From contig DASWMJ010000096.1 in the NCBI GenBank assembly GCA_036399775.1, forward strand, positions 62,001 to 126,000: 64,000 nt of DNA. Reading direction: 5' to 3'. Shown in pieces: positions 8,877 to 17,843 of the stretch (position 1 is the stretch's first letter; each line of letters opens with the position of its first letter). The stretch comes from JADMIH01 sp036399775 (GTDB lineage: Bacteria; Chloroflexota; Chloroflexia; QHBQ01; JADMIH01). A program made the position numbers and the translations under genes. The notes beneath the pieces are model-generated. The model did not search any database and had not been told where the DNA came from. It saw nothing but the letters and a program-made list of their open reading frames with translations.

Positions 8877-9233
8877 TACTTCCTCATCTTCGGCTCGCCA
8901 GGCGGGGTCTACTATGCAGAGGAACTTGAGGTCTGTCGCGCCGGTGTTTTGGATGTGCTGGGTGGCTTGGGGTGGGACGTAGATGGCGCAGCCCGCGCGG
9001 ATGTCCGCTGTTTCTCCGTTGACGTGCATGACCCCTACGCCTTCCAGGATGTAATAGGCTTCGGAACCGGCAAGCCTATGTGGGAGGGAGCTTTCGCCGG
9101 GTCTGACGTAGGCGTGGGCCAGGCTGTAACGCATCTCTACGCTGTCGTTGGCGGGGTGCAACACTTCTCGGAGGTTCGTGCCGTCTCCGGCTACGAATTC
9201 TTCGCACTCGTCCAGGGCTTTGGTTATCATCAT
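8862..9233 (-). CDS. Small cupin-domain protein
   Basis: 123 residues, a single cupin barrel. Probable metal ligands are H52 (PHRLAGSEAYY), E58 and H93 (PPQATQHIQN). The start lies one base after the stop of the upstream aminotransferase gene, so translation is probably coupled. Cupins of this size are often sugar isomerases or small-molecule binders; the substrate cannot be told from sequence. The C-terminus runs into a hairpin repeat. Confidence 0.85.
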   Translation of the reverse strand: MMITKALDECEEFVAGDGTNLREVLHPANDSVEMRYSLAHAYVRPGESSLPHRLAGSEAYYILEGVGVMHVNGETADIRAGCAIYVPPQATQHIQNTGATDLKFLCIVDPAWRAEDEEVRRKT

Positions 9234-9234
9234 T

Positions 9235-10428
9235 TCAAGCCTGATATATCTCCATCGCCCCGGCCAGGCCAGCGCCAGCCTCGATGCTATGACCTTGCGC
9301 CTTGAGGATTTGCTCTAGCGCGGCGAGTAGTTGCAGCACGAACTCCTGCTGCGAGCCGTAGCCCATCAGCCCCACGCGCAGGAGTTTGCCCTTTAGCGGG
9401 CCGAGTCCGCCGCCTACCTCTATACCGTGCTCATTCAGCAAGGCTGTTCTTATGGCGGCTTCGTCAAGGCTGCCGGGCAATTTGACGGCGTTGAGCGGCC
9501 ACAGGCTGATTTCCTCGTCCGGTAGAAAGTCCAGACCCAGGCCCTCTATGCCTGCCCGGAAGGCGCGATGGTTGAGATGGTGTCTATGCCATCTCTCCTC
9601 CAAACCTTCTTCGTGGAGCAGGCGCAGGGCGGTGTGCAGGGAGTAGATGAGCGGCGCTGAGATGGTGTGATGGTACTGGCGCTCATCCCAGTACTTCGAC
9701 AGCAAGACGGCATCGAGGTAGAAGGTTTGCAGAGGGGTATTCCGGCGGCTCGCTTTCTCTAATGCCCGGTCGTTCATTGTGAATGGCGCGAGGCCGGAGG
9801 GCGCGCCCAGGCACTTCTGGCTGCCACTATAGCAAACGTCTATGCCCCACTCGTCCACGCGCAAGGGATGGCCCCCAAGCGAGGTAACGGCATCTACCAA
9901 CATGAGAGCGTCCACCTCATGCGCCGCCCGGACGATCTCCGTCAGGTCCTGGCACACCCCCGTAGAGGTCTCGGCATGCACAGCGCACACCACGCGCGGG
10001 CGCGCATGCCTTATCGCGTCGCGCATTTGCTGTGGGTCAAGCGCGGTGCCCCACTCGGCGTCAACTCGCGTCAGCCTCCCTCCCAGGCGCTGCACTATCT
10101 GGCACATGCGGTCGCCGAAATAGCCCGCGACCCCAACAACCACGCCATCCCCCGCCTCGATGCTGTTCGCAAGGGCGGCTTCCATACCCGAAGTGCCCGT
10201 GCCGGAGAGCGCCAGCGTAAGCCTATTCTTCGTCTGAAACACGCCCCGCAACATATCCTGTAGCTCCCCCATCATCGCCAGCAACGCGGGGTCAAGATGT
10301 CCCAACGGCGGCAGCGCCAGCGAAGCAAGCACCTCCGGGTCAACCTCGCTAGGCCCCGGCCCCAGCAGGAGCCGCTTCGGAGGTCGCGTCGGGGCGACGG
10401 CACTAGCAGACGTATTCTCAATTGCCAT
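9235..10428 (-). CDS. Alanine/serine-glyoxylate aminotransferase (class V, PLP)
   Basis: 397 residues. It converts glyoxylate to glycine with alanine or serine as donor. The PLP lysine is K205 in SGSQKCLGAPSG; LVDAVTSLGG (about 177-186) supplies the ring-binding Asp; the N-terminal LLLGPGPSEVDPEVL is typical of the family. AAGGAGGT stands 5 bp before the ATG. It follows glcD-glcE-glcF, which make glyoxylate from glycolate, so the pathway context agrees with the family call. Which amino donor it prefers is not determined. Confidence 0.9.
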   Translation of the reverse strand: MAIENTSASAVAPTRPPKRLLLGPGPSEVDPEVLASLALPPLGHLDPALLAMMGELQDMLRGVFQTKNRLTLALSGTGTSGMEAALANSIEAGDGVVVGVAGYFGDRMCQIVQRLGGRLTRVDAEWGTALDPQQMRDAIRHARPRVVCAVHAETSTGVCQDLTEIVRAAHEVDALMLVDAVTSLGGHPLRVDEWGIDVCYSGSQKCLGAPSGLAPFTMNDRALEKASRRNTPLQTFYLDAVLLSKYWDERQYHHTISAPLIYSLHTALRLLHEEGLEERWHRHHLNHRAFRAGIEGLGLDFLPDEEISLWPLNAVKLPGSLDEAAIRTALLNEHGIEVGGGLGPLKGKLLRVGLMGYGSQQEFVLQLLAALEQILKAQGHSIEAGAGLAGAMEIYQA

Positions 10429-10440
10429 GCGTTACCTCCT

Positions 10441-10570
10441 TACGAGGGATCAGGGGTCAGGGATCAGGGATCAGGGGTCAGGTGATGAGTACTGGGTGTT
10501 GGAAGTTGGACGTTGGACATCAAGGCCTATTAAGGCTGATCCCTGACCCCTGACCCCTGATCCCTCGTAT
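10441..10570. repeat. Short-word hairpin (GGATCAGGGGTC words)
   Basis: The outer 22 bp of each arm (starting TACGAGGGATCAGGGG) are perfect complements. The spacer holds a second word type (GGTGTTGGAAGTTGGACGTT). The stop codon and last residues of glcF lie in the right half. Confidence 0.9.
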
Positions 10571-12088
10571 AGACATATCGAGTATTTCGACGGGGTGCAG
10601 CACCTTAAGCGTGTGGCCCAGTCGGCTGGCGGTGCTTTGGATTTGGAGCGTGCAGCCTGGGTTGGCGCTGGCTACTATCTGCGCGCCTGTGCTCAGGATG
10701 TGGCGGGTTTTGCGCTCACCAAGCTCGGAGGCAGGCTTTGGCTCTACGAGGTTGTATATGCCCGCGCTGCCGCAACATATGTCGCCCTCCGGGATAGGCA
10801 CCAGTTCAACGCCCGGTATGCTTTCCAGCAGGCGGCGAGGCTGGCGGCGCACACCCTGGGCATGCGCGAGGTGGCAGGCGTCATGGTATGCGATCTTCGC
10901 CTTTAGCGGCTTGCGAGGGGCGACAGGACCTAGCTCGTCCAGTAATTCGGTAACGTCCCTTACTCGCTCTGAAAACCGGACGGCGCGCTCTGCGAACTGC
11001 GGGTCGTCACGTAAAAGGTAGCCGTATTCTTTCATGCTGGAACCGCAGCCCGCCGCGTTGACCGCTATATAGTCCAGTTTGCATTGCTCGAAAGTGCGGA
11101 TAAGCTCGCGGGCGTACCTCCTGGCGTCTTCCTCCAGTCCCGCATGTAGAGCGAGTGCCCCGCAACACCCCTGTGTAGGTGGATCATACACTTCGCACCC
11201 CTCCGCCGCCAACACTCGTATCGTGGCCGCGTTCACTTGCGAGAAAAATACGCGCTGCACGCAGCCGGTGAGCAGGCCAACCCGCGCCCGCCGCTTGCCT
11301 CTCGCGGGCATAAATACAGGTATGCGCCGCCTCAACCCTTTCAGCGTCACCGGCGGCATCAAAGCGTGGAGGCTCGCCAGCCTGGGCGGCAGCTTCGCTA
11401 GCAAACCCGTGCGCGTCACCAGACTTTGCATACCGCTCCTCTGGTAAAGCAGCAGGGGCAGGGCAAGGAGGCGAAGGCGCGCAGGGTGGGGGAAGAGCGC
11501 GAAGAGCATCGCGCGGAAAAGCCGGTCGGAGCGCGTGCGTGGGTAGCGTCGCTCGATCTGCTGGCGAGTAGACTCTATCAGCTTATTGTACTGCACCCCC
11601 GAAGGGCAGGCAGTGATGCAGGCCATACACCCCAGGCATTGGTCGAAGTGGCGCACGTAGGTATCGGTCATGGCAACCTTGCCCTCGTTGCCCACCTTCA
11701 TCAGGTGTATGCGCCCGCGCGGCGAGTCCATCTCCTCTCCCCACAGGACATAGGTGGGGCAGGTGGGCAGGCAGAAGCCGCAATGCACGCAATCGTCTAT
11801 CAACGCCGGCGACGGGGGATTGTGTGCGTCGAATGCGGAATGCGGAGTGCGGAATGTGGAGTGTTGGGAGTTGGAGGCTAAGCGGAGTAGAAGATTGTCC
11901 TCGGAGCTGTGTATGGCTTCGGCGGCTGAGGTTTCTGTTGCTGCCCCTATATCCTGGGGGCCGCTCAGCACGCTCGTTTCGCCCGCAGCTTCAGCGGCTG
12001 CGTGCATGTGTGCGGGCAGGCCACCCATCTCTCGCTCATAAGTGGGGGAGGCTTCCTGTTGCTGCTCTTTGTCTCGCGCTTGCTCCAT
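10520..12088 (-). CDS. glcF: Glycolate oxidase iron-sulfur subunit
   Basis: 522 residues, longer than the usual GlcF (about 400-430). Two [4Fe-4S] motifs, C100/103/106/110 and C151/154/157/161, are followed by two CCG domains (GCCGALALHAG; YHDACHLAHAQGVR...DICCGSAG). The extra length is an Ala/Glu-rich N-terminus of about 95 residues, in which residues 73-90 are encoded by a GGAATGC-word repeat, and a C-terminal tail of about 15 residues encoded by a GGATCAGG hairpin. The ATG lies 9 bp after the glcE stop. It passes electrons from GlcD/GlcE toward the quinone pool. The true start may be farther downstream. Confidence 0.92.
   Translation of the reverse strand: MEQARDKEQQQEASPTYEREMGGLPAHMHAAAEAAGETSVLSGPQDIGAATETSAAEAIHSSEDNLLLRLASNSQHSTFRTPHSAFDAHNPPSPALIDDCVHCGFCLPTCPTYVLWGEEMDSPRGRIHLMKVGNEGKVAMTDTYVRHFDQCLGCMACITACPSGVQYNKLIESTRQQIERRYPRTRSDRLFRAMLFALFPHPARLRLLALPLLLYQRSGMQSLVTRTGLLAKLPPRLASLHALMPPVTLKGLRRRIPVFMPARGKRRARVGLLTGCVQRVFFSQVNAATIRVLAAEGCEVYDPPTQGCCGALALHAGLEEDARRYARELIRTFEQCKLDYIAVNAAGCGSSMKEYGYLLRDDPQFAERAVRFSERVRDVTELLDELGPVAPRKPLKAKIAYHDACHLAHAQGVRRQPRRLLESIPGVELVPIPEGDICCGSAGIYNLVEPKPASELGERKTRHILSTGAQIVASANPGCTLQIQSTASRLGHTLKVLHPVEILDMSIRGIRGQGSGISLNRP
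11831..11873. repeat. Short-word repeat (GGAATGC type) inside glcF
   Basis: Tandem GGAATGC/GGAGTGC words, one arm, translated in frame within the N-terminal extension of glcF as NSQHSTFRTPHSAF-like residues. Confidence 0.75.
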
Positions 12089-12097
12089 CTGGCCTGC

Positions 12098-13372
12098 CTA
12101 TATCCCTCCAACAAACCTTCCGGGGTTGAGCGTGCCGTTCGGGTCGAACTGCGCCTTTATCCTGCGCATCAAGCCCACGCCCTCGCCCGCATCACCCCAT
12201 GCATCAATCTGCGAGTGCACCTCTGCCGGAGCGCGCCACACTACAAGATTGGAGCCGCACAGTTCAGCTTGCCGTCTCAAGTCTCGCAACAGCCTCACTG
12301 CCTCACCTGTGGACGGGTCGTGCCAGCGTAGGAGCGCATGGCCGTGTCCCACGTGGGCGCGTACCGAGATCTGCGTGTTGGTCTCTCTTGTCGCCTTCTG
12401 TGCATTTTCCACCAATTTTGGCAATTCTGTCACCGGCGCGATGAGGCGGGCAAGCACGGTGCCCTCTGTAGTATGCGCTATAGTGTCAAATTGCCGCCAG
12501 AGCGCCTCTTCCTCCCCGCCAGCCAGGGTTTGCGATTTACTACCCAGCAGTTCCGCGACACGATCTGCCTGGGCCTCAACCGAGCCGGGCGAGCCTTCAA
12601 AGCGCACGGCCAATACAGATTGCGCGCTATCGCCCTCACTAAAATAATCAATACTGGTGGGCACAAGTGTGGAGTCGAGGATAACTGCAACCGCTTTGCC
12701 CACATCCATTACCGGCATCTCTCGACTTACAACTGTAGCCGACGCCGAGGGCAATGGATAGAGCCGAAACGTTGCCTCCACAAGCACGCCCAACGTGCCG
12801 AGCGAACCTGTGAGCAACTTGGGGAGATCGTAGCCTGCGACGTTCTTCACCACCTTGCCGCCCCCCTTAGCCACAACGCCGTCGGCCCGCACGAACGTAA
12901 CCCCCAGGATGAGGTCTCGCACGCCCCCATAACGGATGCGCCTGGGGCCGCTGTCGCTGGTGGCTACCAGCCCGCCTACCGTGCCCGGCACCGGAGGGTC
13001 AATCGCCAGGAACTGTCCCGCGCCCCCCAGCGCCCCCTGTAAGTCGCTCAATCGCACGCCCGCCTGCGCGGTGACGGTCATATCGCCCGCCGCGTGCTCT
13101 ACTATTTTCGACAGGTTGCCCAATTGGAGCAGGATGTCGCAACCTGTAGGCGCGTTGCCCCTATCCAGCTTTGTGCGCGTACCGCAGGGCACCACCTTCA
13201 GCCCCCGTCTATTCGCCCACGCAAGCAGCCGCGACACCTCCTCAATATTACCGGGCATTACGGCCACCGAAGGCACGACACCCATTACAGCCTCAGCCTC
13301 GATTGCCTGGCGCACATCTTTTATACCAGATTGCCCGGCAACTTCCTCCGCGTCAATCCTGCGTGTCGTCAC
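12098..13372 (-). CDS. glcE: Glycolate oxidase FAD-binding subunit
   Basis: 424 residues. The PCMH-type FAD domain is seen as VVPCGTRTKLDRGNAPTG, then PPVPGTVGGLVATSDSGPRR and VVKNVAGYDLPKLLTGSLGTLG. It ends LNPGRF, the usual C-terminal mark of the FAD-linked oxidases. The start is a GTG with GGAGGGGAA directly upstream. It partners GlcD and GlcF; the order is glcD, a lipoprotein gene, glcE, glcF. Confidence 0.92.
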   Translation of the reverse strand: MTTRRIDAEEVAGQSGIKDVRQAIEAEAVMGVVPSVAVMPGNIEEVSRLLAWANRRGLKVVPCGTRTKLDRGNAPTGCDILLQLGNLSKIVEHAAGDMTVTAQAGVRLSDLQGALGGAGQFLAIDPPVPGTVGGLVATSDSGPRRIRYGGVRDLILGVTFVRADGVVAKGGGKVVKNVAGYDLPKLLTGSLGTLGVLVEATFRLYPLPSASATVVSREMPVMDVGKAVAVILDSTLVPTSIDYFSEGDSAQSVLAVRFEGSPGSVEAQADRVAELLGSKSQTLAGGEEEALWRQFDTIAHTTEGTVLARLIAPVTELPKLVENAQKATRETNTQISVRAHVGHGHALLRWHDPSTGEAVRLLRDLRRQAELCGSNLVVWRAPAEVHSQIDAWGDAGEGVGLMRRIKAQFDPNGTLNPGRFVGGI

Positions 13373-13465
13373 TTCCCCTCCAGGGCAGGCGTATGCAATC
13401 CAGGTGCGCGATGGTCTTTGCTCGATCTGCCTGTATGAGCCTTTTGACTGATAGCGGGCTTATTT

Positions 13466-14047
13466 CTATTGGTTGGTACGCACCTCATCGCCTGCGAACC
13501 AGTATGGTCCTGGGCACGCATCAGGCAAAGGCTCACGTAATTGCTTGGACATGGCCGCGCCAGATGAGGCCGGTATCTCACCTCCATCAATGAACACTGA
13601 GTCCCCGACCTGTGCGACTACCTGGCCGGCCTTGTTATAGATTTGGATCTTGTTATCTTCTGTGCTCAATGTAACGTCAGGCGGCCATAATATCAAGTAA
13701 GCGGCGCTGGAATTATCCGCAATCACCCGGAGGCAACCGTTGACCTCGGCCAACTTACCCGTGAGATATGATGCAGGCACGGCGCGGTCCTCTTGTGCCG
13801 GTACTTGTTGAGGGAAAAAGATCCCTGAATTGGGTGTTGACGTAGCCATCTTAGCTTCTGGTACTGAAGTAGCCACCTCAGATTCGGGTACTGAAGCCGT
13901 ATTCGGTGTGCTGTCGCATGCGGAAATAAGAATCAAAGCAGTTATGAGCGCCAGGCCCACCAATCCAGTAGACAATGATCGCGCTGGACTTGCCCCTGGT
14001 TGCCCCTCCAGACGTTGAGCAAGCTTTCGCAGTTTACCATATCCCAT
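13466..14047 (-). CDS. Predicted lipoprotein of unknown function
   Basis: 193 residues. A basic N-terminus is followed by a hydrophobic segment ending LISAC (lipobox, Cys44), then a Ser/Thr/Pro linker (residues 45-80) and a beta-rich domain with LTGKLAEVNGCLRV, VTLSTEDNKIQIYNKAGQVVAQVGDSVFIDGGE and DACPGPYW, resembling small secreted domains that store a value and a unit-like strand pattern. AAGGAGAT precedes the ATG. It interrupts the glcD-glcE order; a functional link to glycolate oxidation is not shown. Confidence 0.7.
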   Translation of the reverse strand: MGYGKLRKLAQRLEGQPGASPARSLSTGLVGLALITALILISACDSTPNTASVPESEVATSVPEAKMATSTPNSGIFFPQQVPAQEDRAVPASYLTGKLAEVNGCLRVIADNSSAAYLILWPPDVTLSTEDNKIQIYNKAGQVVAQVGDSVFIDGGEIPASSGAAMSKQLREPLPDACPGPYWFAGDEVRTNQ

Positions 14048-14153
14048 CTCTATCTCCTTACTGCTACTTCACAGCGCACCCTAAGAAACCCTTGAGGGAA
14101 ATGGGGTTGACTGGCTGTGATACTGACTATCCTGGGAAACTTTAGCCGTAAAT

Positions 14154-15608
14154 CTAAAATAAGTCCGCTATTCCGGCCTGTTGAAGCGGGTGTGGCCTGT
14201 ATGGGCCTGGGCGCTCACCGCACAACCTTGGGGTTGGAAAGACCTTATCGGGGTTGTATATGCGCTTCGGGTCTACCGCGCAACGCAGCATCTGCATCGT
14301 ATCAAGGTCATCGGGGCCGAACATCGCGGGCATATACCGCTTCTTGTCCGCGCCCACCCCGTGCTCGCCCGTGATGCTGCCGCCCGCGTTGACGCAAGCC
14401 CGCAATATATCGCCCGCCAATTGCTCGGCGTGGTGCGCCTGCCCCTCTATCGAGCCGTCGAATAGCACTAACGGGTGCAGGTTGCCGTCGCCCGCGTGGA
14501 AGACGTTGGCGACGCGCAAGCCGTACTGCTCGCTCAAATCGTTGATCTCGCGTAGCACCTGGGAGAGCGCGGTGCGCGGGATTACCCCATCTTGCACGTA
14601 ATAGTCGGGGCTGATGCGGCCCATCGCGGCGAAAGCCGATTTGCGCCCCTTCCACATAAGCACCCGTTCGTCATCGTCCTGGGCGATGCGTAGGGAGGAC
14701 GCGCCACCGGCCCGGCATATCTCCTCCACCATCGCCATCTGCTCTTTTATCTCGATGGCCGGCCCGTCCAGTTCGACCAACAGGATAGCCCCCGCGTCGA
14801 GGGGATAATTGGCGTGTACCGCCGCTTCGGCGGCCTGGATGCTGAGATTGTCCATCATCTCTATGGCTGCGGGCACTATCCCCGCCCCGATGATGCCGGT
14901 GACGGCCCCCCCCGCCGCGTCCGTGCTCTCGAAAGCCGCCTGCAAAGTCGCCACCCCTTCCGGCTTGCGTACCAATCGCAGCGTGACCTCGGTGACTATC
15001 CCAAGCGTGCCCTCCGACCCGACGAACACGCCCACAAGGTCGTAGCCCGGCTTCTCCACAGCTTTGCCGCCCAGCCGGACCACCTCGCCGTCCGATAGGA
15101 CCACCGTGAGGCCCAGGACATGGTTCACCGTGAAGCCGTACTTGAGGCAATGCGCGCCTCCTGAGTTCTCGGCCACGTTGCCGCCTATAGAGCAGACCTG
15201 CTGGCTTGAGGGGTCGGGCGCGTAGTAATAGCCGTGTGGCGCTACTCGCTGCGTGACCCACAGGTTTAGCACGCCCGGCTGCACGACGGCCCGCGCATTC
15301 GCAAGGTCTACCTCCAATATCTCCCGCATACGGCTGAGGCCAAGCACTATGCCGTCAGCAACCGGCAAAGCCCCGGCAGAGAGGCCCGTCCCCGACCCGC
15401 GGGGCACGATAGGGATGCCCTGTTCGTAGCATAACCTCACCACCGCCTGCACCTGCTCCGTGCTCGTGGGGAGCACCACCAGCATAGGCACGACGCGGTA
15501 GTTACGCAGCCCGTCCGACTCGTAGGTAAGTAGCTGTTCAGGCTCGCTGATGACCCCTTGCGGTCCAACGATGGCAGTCAGCTTATGTATGAGTGTGTTG
15601 CGTTCCAT
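14154..15608 (-). CDS. glcD: Glycolate oxidase catalytic FAD subunit
   Basis: 484 residues, the normal GlcD length. FAD-binding motifs VPRGSGTGLSAGALP and GGNVAENSGGAHCLKYG, and the C-terminal FHAGDGNLHPL and TGEHGVGADKKRYM, are diagnostic of the GlcD/D-lactate dehydrogenase family. The GlcE and GlcF subunits and the glyoxylate aminotransferase downstream favour glycolate over D-lactate. GGAG precedes the ATG, and this ribosome-binding site abuts a short-word repeat. Confidence 0.93.
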   Translation of the reverse strand: MERNTLIHKLTAIVGPQGVISEPEQLLTYESDGLRNYRVVPMLVVLPTSTEQVQAVVRLCYEQGIPIVPRGSGTGLSAGALPVADGIVLGLSRMREILEVDLANARAVVQPGVLNLWVTQRVAPHGYYYAPDPSSQQVCSIGGNVAENSGGAHCLKYGFTVNHVLGLTVVLSDGEVVRLGGKAVEKPGYDLVGVFVGSEGTLGIVTEVTLRLVRKPEGVATLQAAFESTDAAGGAVTGIIGAGIVPAAIEMMDNLSIQAAEAAVHANYPLDAGAILLVELDGPAIEIKEQMAMVEEICRAGGASSLRIAQDDDERVLMWKGRKSAFAAMGRISPDYYVQDGVIPRTALSQVLREINDLSEQYGLRVANVFHAGDGNLHPLVLFDGSIEGQAHHAEQLAGDILRACVNAGGSITGEHGVGADKKRYMPAMFGPDDLDTMQMLRCAVDPKRIYNPDKVFPTPRLCGERPGPYRPHPLQQAGIADLF

Positions 15609-15613
15609 AGGCT

Positions 15614-15691
15614 CCAGGGGTCAGGGGCTAGGGGTCAGGGGTTAGGGATCAGGGGTTAGGTAATTTACTGATCCCTGACCCCTGATCCCTC
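15614..15691. repeat. Short-word hairpin (GGATCAGGGGTC/GGTTAGGG words)
   Basis: The left arm has variants of GGGGTCAGG and GGGGTTAGG; the right arm has ATCCCTGACCCCTGATCCCT. It spans the glcD/ulaG-like gene boundary and supplies the last dozen residues of the hydrolase. Confidence 0.85.
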
Positions 15692-16539
15692 ACGAAGTAA
15701 TAGAGTTCCCCTGCCTGCAAGAAGTGTACTCGCTGGGTGGGGTGATGGGCTTGCAGGTAATCTAGCAGGTAGGCGGGGTTGATGCGGTTGGCGGCGAACA
15801 TGTCGTTGTGGCCGGGGATGAGCACTTTGACGCCTGCCGCTACAGCAAGCTCGGCGGCCTCCCTGTAGTCCAGGTTGCCTGTCAGGTCATGCTGTTCGCG
15901 GAACCAGTCGCGCCCGTTGATGGGGAGGCAGGCTATGTCTATCTCCTGCTCCTTCAGGCGCTCGATGAGGCCAGGGTAGATTATAGTGTCGCCACAGTGG
16001 TAGAGGGTTACGCCGTTCATGTTGATTATGAAGCCCAGGTACGCGGGGTTGCCGTGCTCGTCCGGCTCCTGGCGGTAGTGAGCGGAAGGGATGGCCGTCA
16101 CCGTGAGGCCGTCTCCATGTTCCACAGCCTCTCCGACGGGCGGCACCGATATGCGCCCGGTGTCGAAATGCTCTTGAGACAGCGTCTCCTTTGCCTTATA
16201 AGACGTTACCAGGCATGCGTCCTTAGATGCGCGCATGAGAGGGTGGAGGGTCTGCGGATCGCAATGGTCGGCGTGCTGGTGGGTAGCAAGCACGAGCGTA
16301 ACCGTATCAAGCTCTTCGGGCGGCACCACGATGGGTATCTGCCGGGCGAAGAAGTCCATCTGGTTAGGCACTATCTCTTCAACGTAGTTGGACAGGTAGG
16401 GGTCTATCACCACTATATGCCTGCCACTCTTCAAGATGTACCCCTGCTGCCCCAACGCCCAAAGTGCCAGGTGCCCATGCGGTACCTCTAGCTCCCGCAC
16501 CTGCCGCGCCAGTGTAGATTTTCCGTTCGTGTCGGTCAT
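15649..16539 (-). CDS. UlaG-like metallo-beta-lactamase-fold hydrolase
   Basis: 296 residues. The metal site motif is H87-Q-H-A-D-H92, with further ligands likely in CGDTIIYPG and IPGHNDMF. The CLPINGRDWFREQHD and N-L-D-Y-R-E-A-A segments resemble UlaG, the L-ascorbate-6-phosphate lactonase. The last 12 or so residues (RDQGSGISKLPNP) come from the hairpin repeat that overlaps the stop. It lies immediately upstream of glcD. No other ascorbate genes are visible, so the substrate may be another lactone or phosphodiester. Confidence 0.85.
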   Translation of the reverse strand: MTDTNGKSTLARQVRELEVPHGHLALWALGQQGYILKSGRHIVVIDPYLSNYVEEIVPNQMDFFARQIPIVVPPEELDTVTLVLATHQHADHCDPQTLHPLMRASKDACLVTSYKAKETLSQEHFDTGRISVPPVGEAVEHGDGLTVTAIPSAHYRQEPDEHGNPAYLGFIINMNGVTLYHCGDTIIYPGLIERLKEQEIDIACLPINGRDWFREQHDLTGNLDYREAAELAVAAGVKVLIPGHNDMFAANRINPAYLLDYLQAHHPTQRVHFLQAGELYYFVRDQGSGISKLPNP

Positions 16540-16555
16540 TCAGTTCTCCGGGAAG

Positions 16556-16698
16556 TGAAACGTAAAACGTGGTGCGTATTGCGTAGTACGTATTGCGTAA
16601 AACTCCAAATAACCTCTGCGTTTCTATTCATATATCTTAGTGTTCTTTGTGTCTCTGTGGTTCAATGATTACGCAATACGCAATACGCAATACGTTTC
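16556..16698. repeat. Composite hairpin: GCGTATT-word arms around CACAAAG/CGCAGAG-type core
   Basis: The arms consist of GTATTGCG words and their complement. The core contains TATATCTTAGTGTTCTTTG followed by TGTCTCTGTGGTTCAA. It is the same architecture as the elements at 38378 and 44117. Confidence 0.85.
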
Positions 16699-17680
16699 AT
16701 GCCAGCGCGTTTTCTACATCAATGCGGTTTTGGTCTACCAGGGAGCGAAATGCTTCTATCGTGGCGCGCACGCCGTCGACCAGGGGGGTTTCGGGCGCAT
16801 CAGGCAGCAATCCTTTCAGGGTAGCGCTGTCTAGCTCGTCGGGAAAGGGGAGGCGCGTTTCGGGGAATGTGATGCGTCCCTGCATTTCGGGCGCGACCTC
16901 TTCAATCGCGGCCACTACCTCCTGCACGCTCACTTTGCTGCCGCCCAGGTTGATTACCCTCGCGCCCTCGAACGGCACCGCAGCCAGGGCGATGAGGGTG
17001 TTCGCGGCATCATCTCCCCACTGGAAGTTGCACCGCCCGCCGTACGTGATGGCGTAGTCGCGGCCCAGGGCTGCGGCGAGCATCGCTTTGGTGGGCGACG
17101 AAGTGACACCCCTATCGCGTCCCAGCCCGTAGATTACGTAGGGGCGCACGCCGATGCTCGTTACACCATTGTCCTGGGCGTAGATGCGTGCCGTGCCCTC
17201 GTTGGCTTGCTTGTAGACGCCGTAGTGGGTGGCGGGTGCGAGCGGCGCATCCTCCGGCACAGGGCCAGGCTCGTAGAGTTCGGCGGGACCGTACACGGCG
17301 GCAGAGCTTGTGTATATGACGCGCTCCACCTGCGCCGGGTGGCGGGCCGCTACCTCAAAGACGTTCACGGTGCCTGTGACGTTCACCTGCGCGCCCAGGA
17401 TGGGGTTGGCCTTGCAAAAAGGCACCTGTAGCGCGGCCAGGTGGATGATATGCGTTATACCCTCGCCTATCACCACGCGCTCGACAGTCTCGTAGTCGGT
17501 GATGTCGCCCTGCTCGATAGGCACCTGGGCGATCTCCTCATCGCTCATGAGCAGCTTGAGGCGCGACGGGTCGGCGCTCAGGTCGAAGGCGACTACCTTC
17601 TCACCCTGCCGCAAAAGGTTGTGTATGGTCCATGCACCCAGGCACCCCATCGCGCCTGTTACCATGTACGTGTTGCTCAT
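16697..17680 (-). CDS. NAD-dependent epimerase/dehydratase (extended SDR)
   Basis: 327 residues from the ATG at 17680, which has GGAG six bases upstream; the frame is open to 17713. The Rossmann motif TGAMGCLG is at residues 8-15; DITDYETVERV and HLAALQVPF follow; the catalytic Tyr-x3-Lys is in HYGVYKQANE. A nucleotide-sugar or free-sugar C4/C5 epimerase or dehydrogenase is likely; the neighbours (DUF4432 epimerase-like gene upstream) suggest sugar catabolism. Its last codons overlap a hairpin repeat. Confidence 0.85.
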   Translation of the reverse strand: MSNTYMVTGAMGCLGAWTIHNLLRQGEKVVAFDLSADPSRLKLLMSDEEIAQVPIEQGDITDYETVERVVIGEGITHIIHLAALQVPFCKANPILGAQVNVTGTVNVFEVAARHPAQVERVIYTSSAAVYGPAELYEPGPVPEDAPLAPATHYGVYKQANEGTARIYAQDNGVTSIGVRPYVIYGLGRDRGVTSSPTKAMLAAALGRDYAITYGGRCNFQWGDDAANTLIALAAVPFEGARVINLGGSKVSVQEVVAAIEEVAPEMQGRITFPETRLPFPDELDSATLKGLLPDAPETPLVDGVRATIEAFRSLVDQNRIDVENALA

Positions 17681-17712
17681 TCTTGCTCCGGGTGTTTGCT
17701 CTTCGATTGGCA

Positions 17713-17834
17713 TTGCCCAGCGACTGAAGTCGCGGGCAACGATTACAAAGTCGCCCTGCGGCGACTACTCTATCCCTCATAGTCCGCGTAGGCGGACTTC
17801 GTTTTCGTTGCCCGCGACTTCAGTCGCTGGGCAA
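17713..17834. repeat. Long inverted repeat with perfect 29-bp arms
   Basis: The arms begin TTGCCCAGCGACTGAAG and are perfect complements over 29 bp. The interior carries further small palindromes, AGTCGCCCTGCGGCGACT and AGTCCGCGTAGGCGGACT. It lies between two same-strand genes. Confidence 0.9.
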
Positions 17835-17843
17835 CATTCGCCC

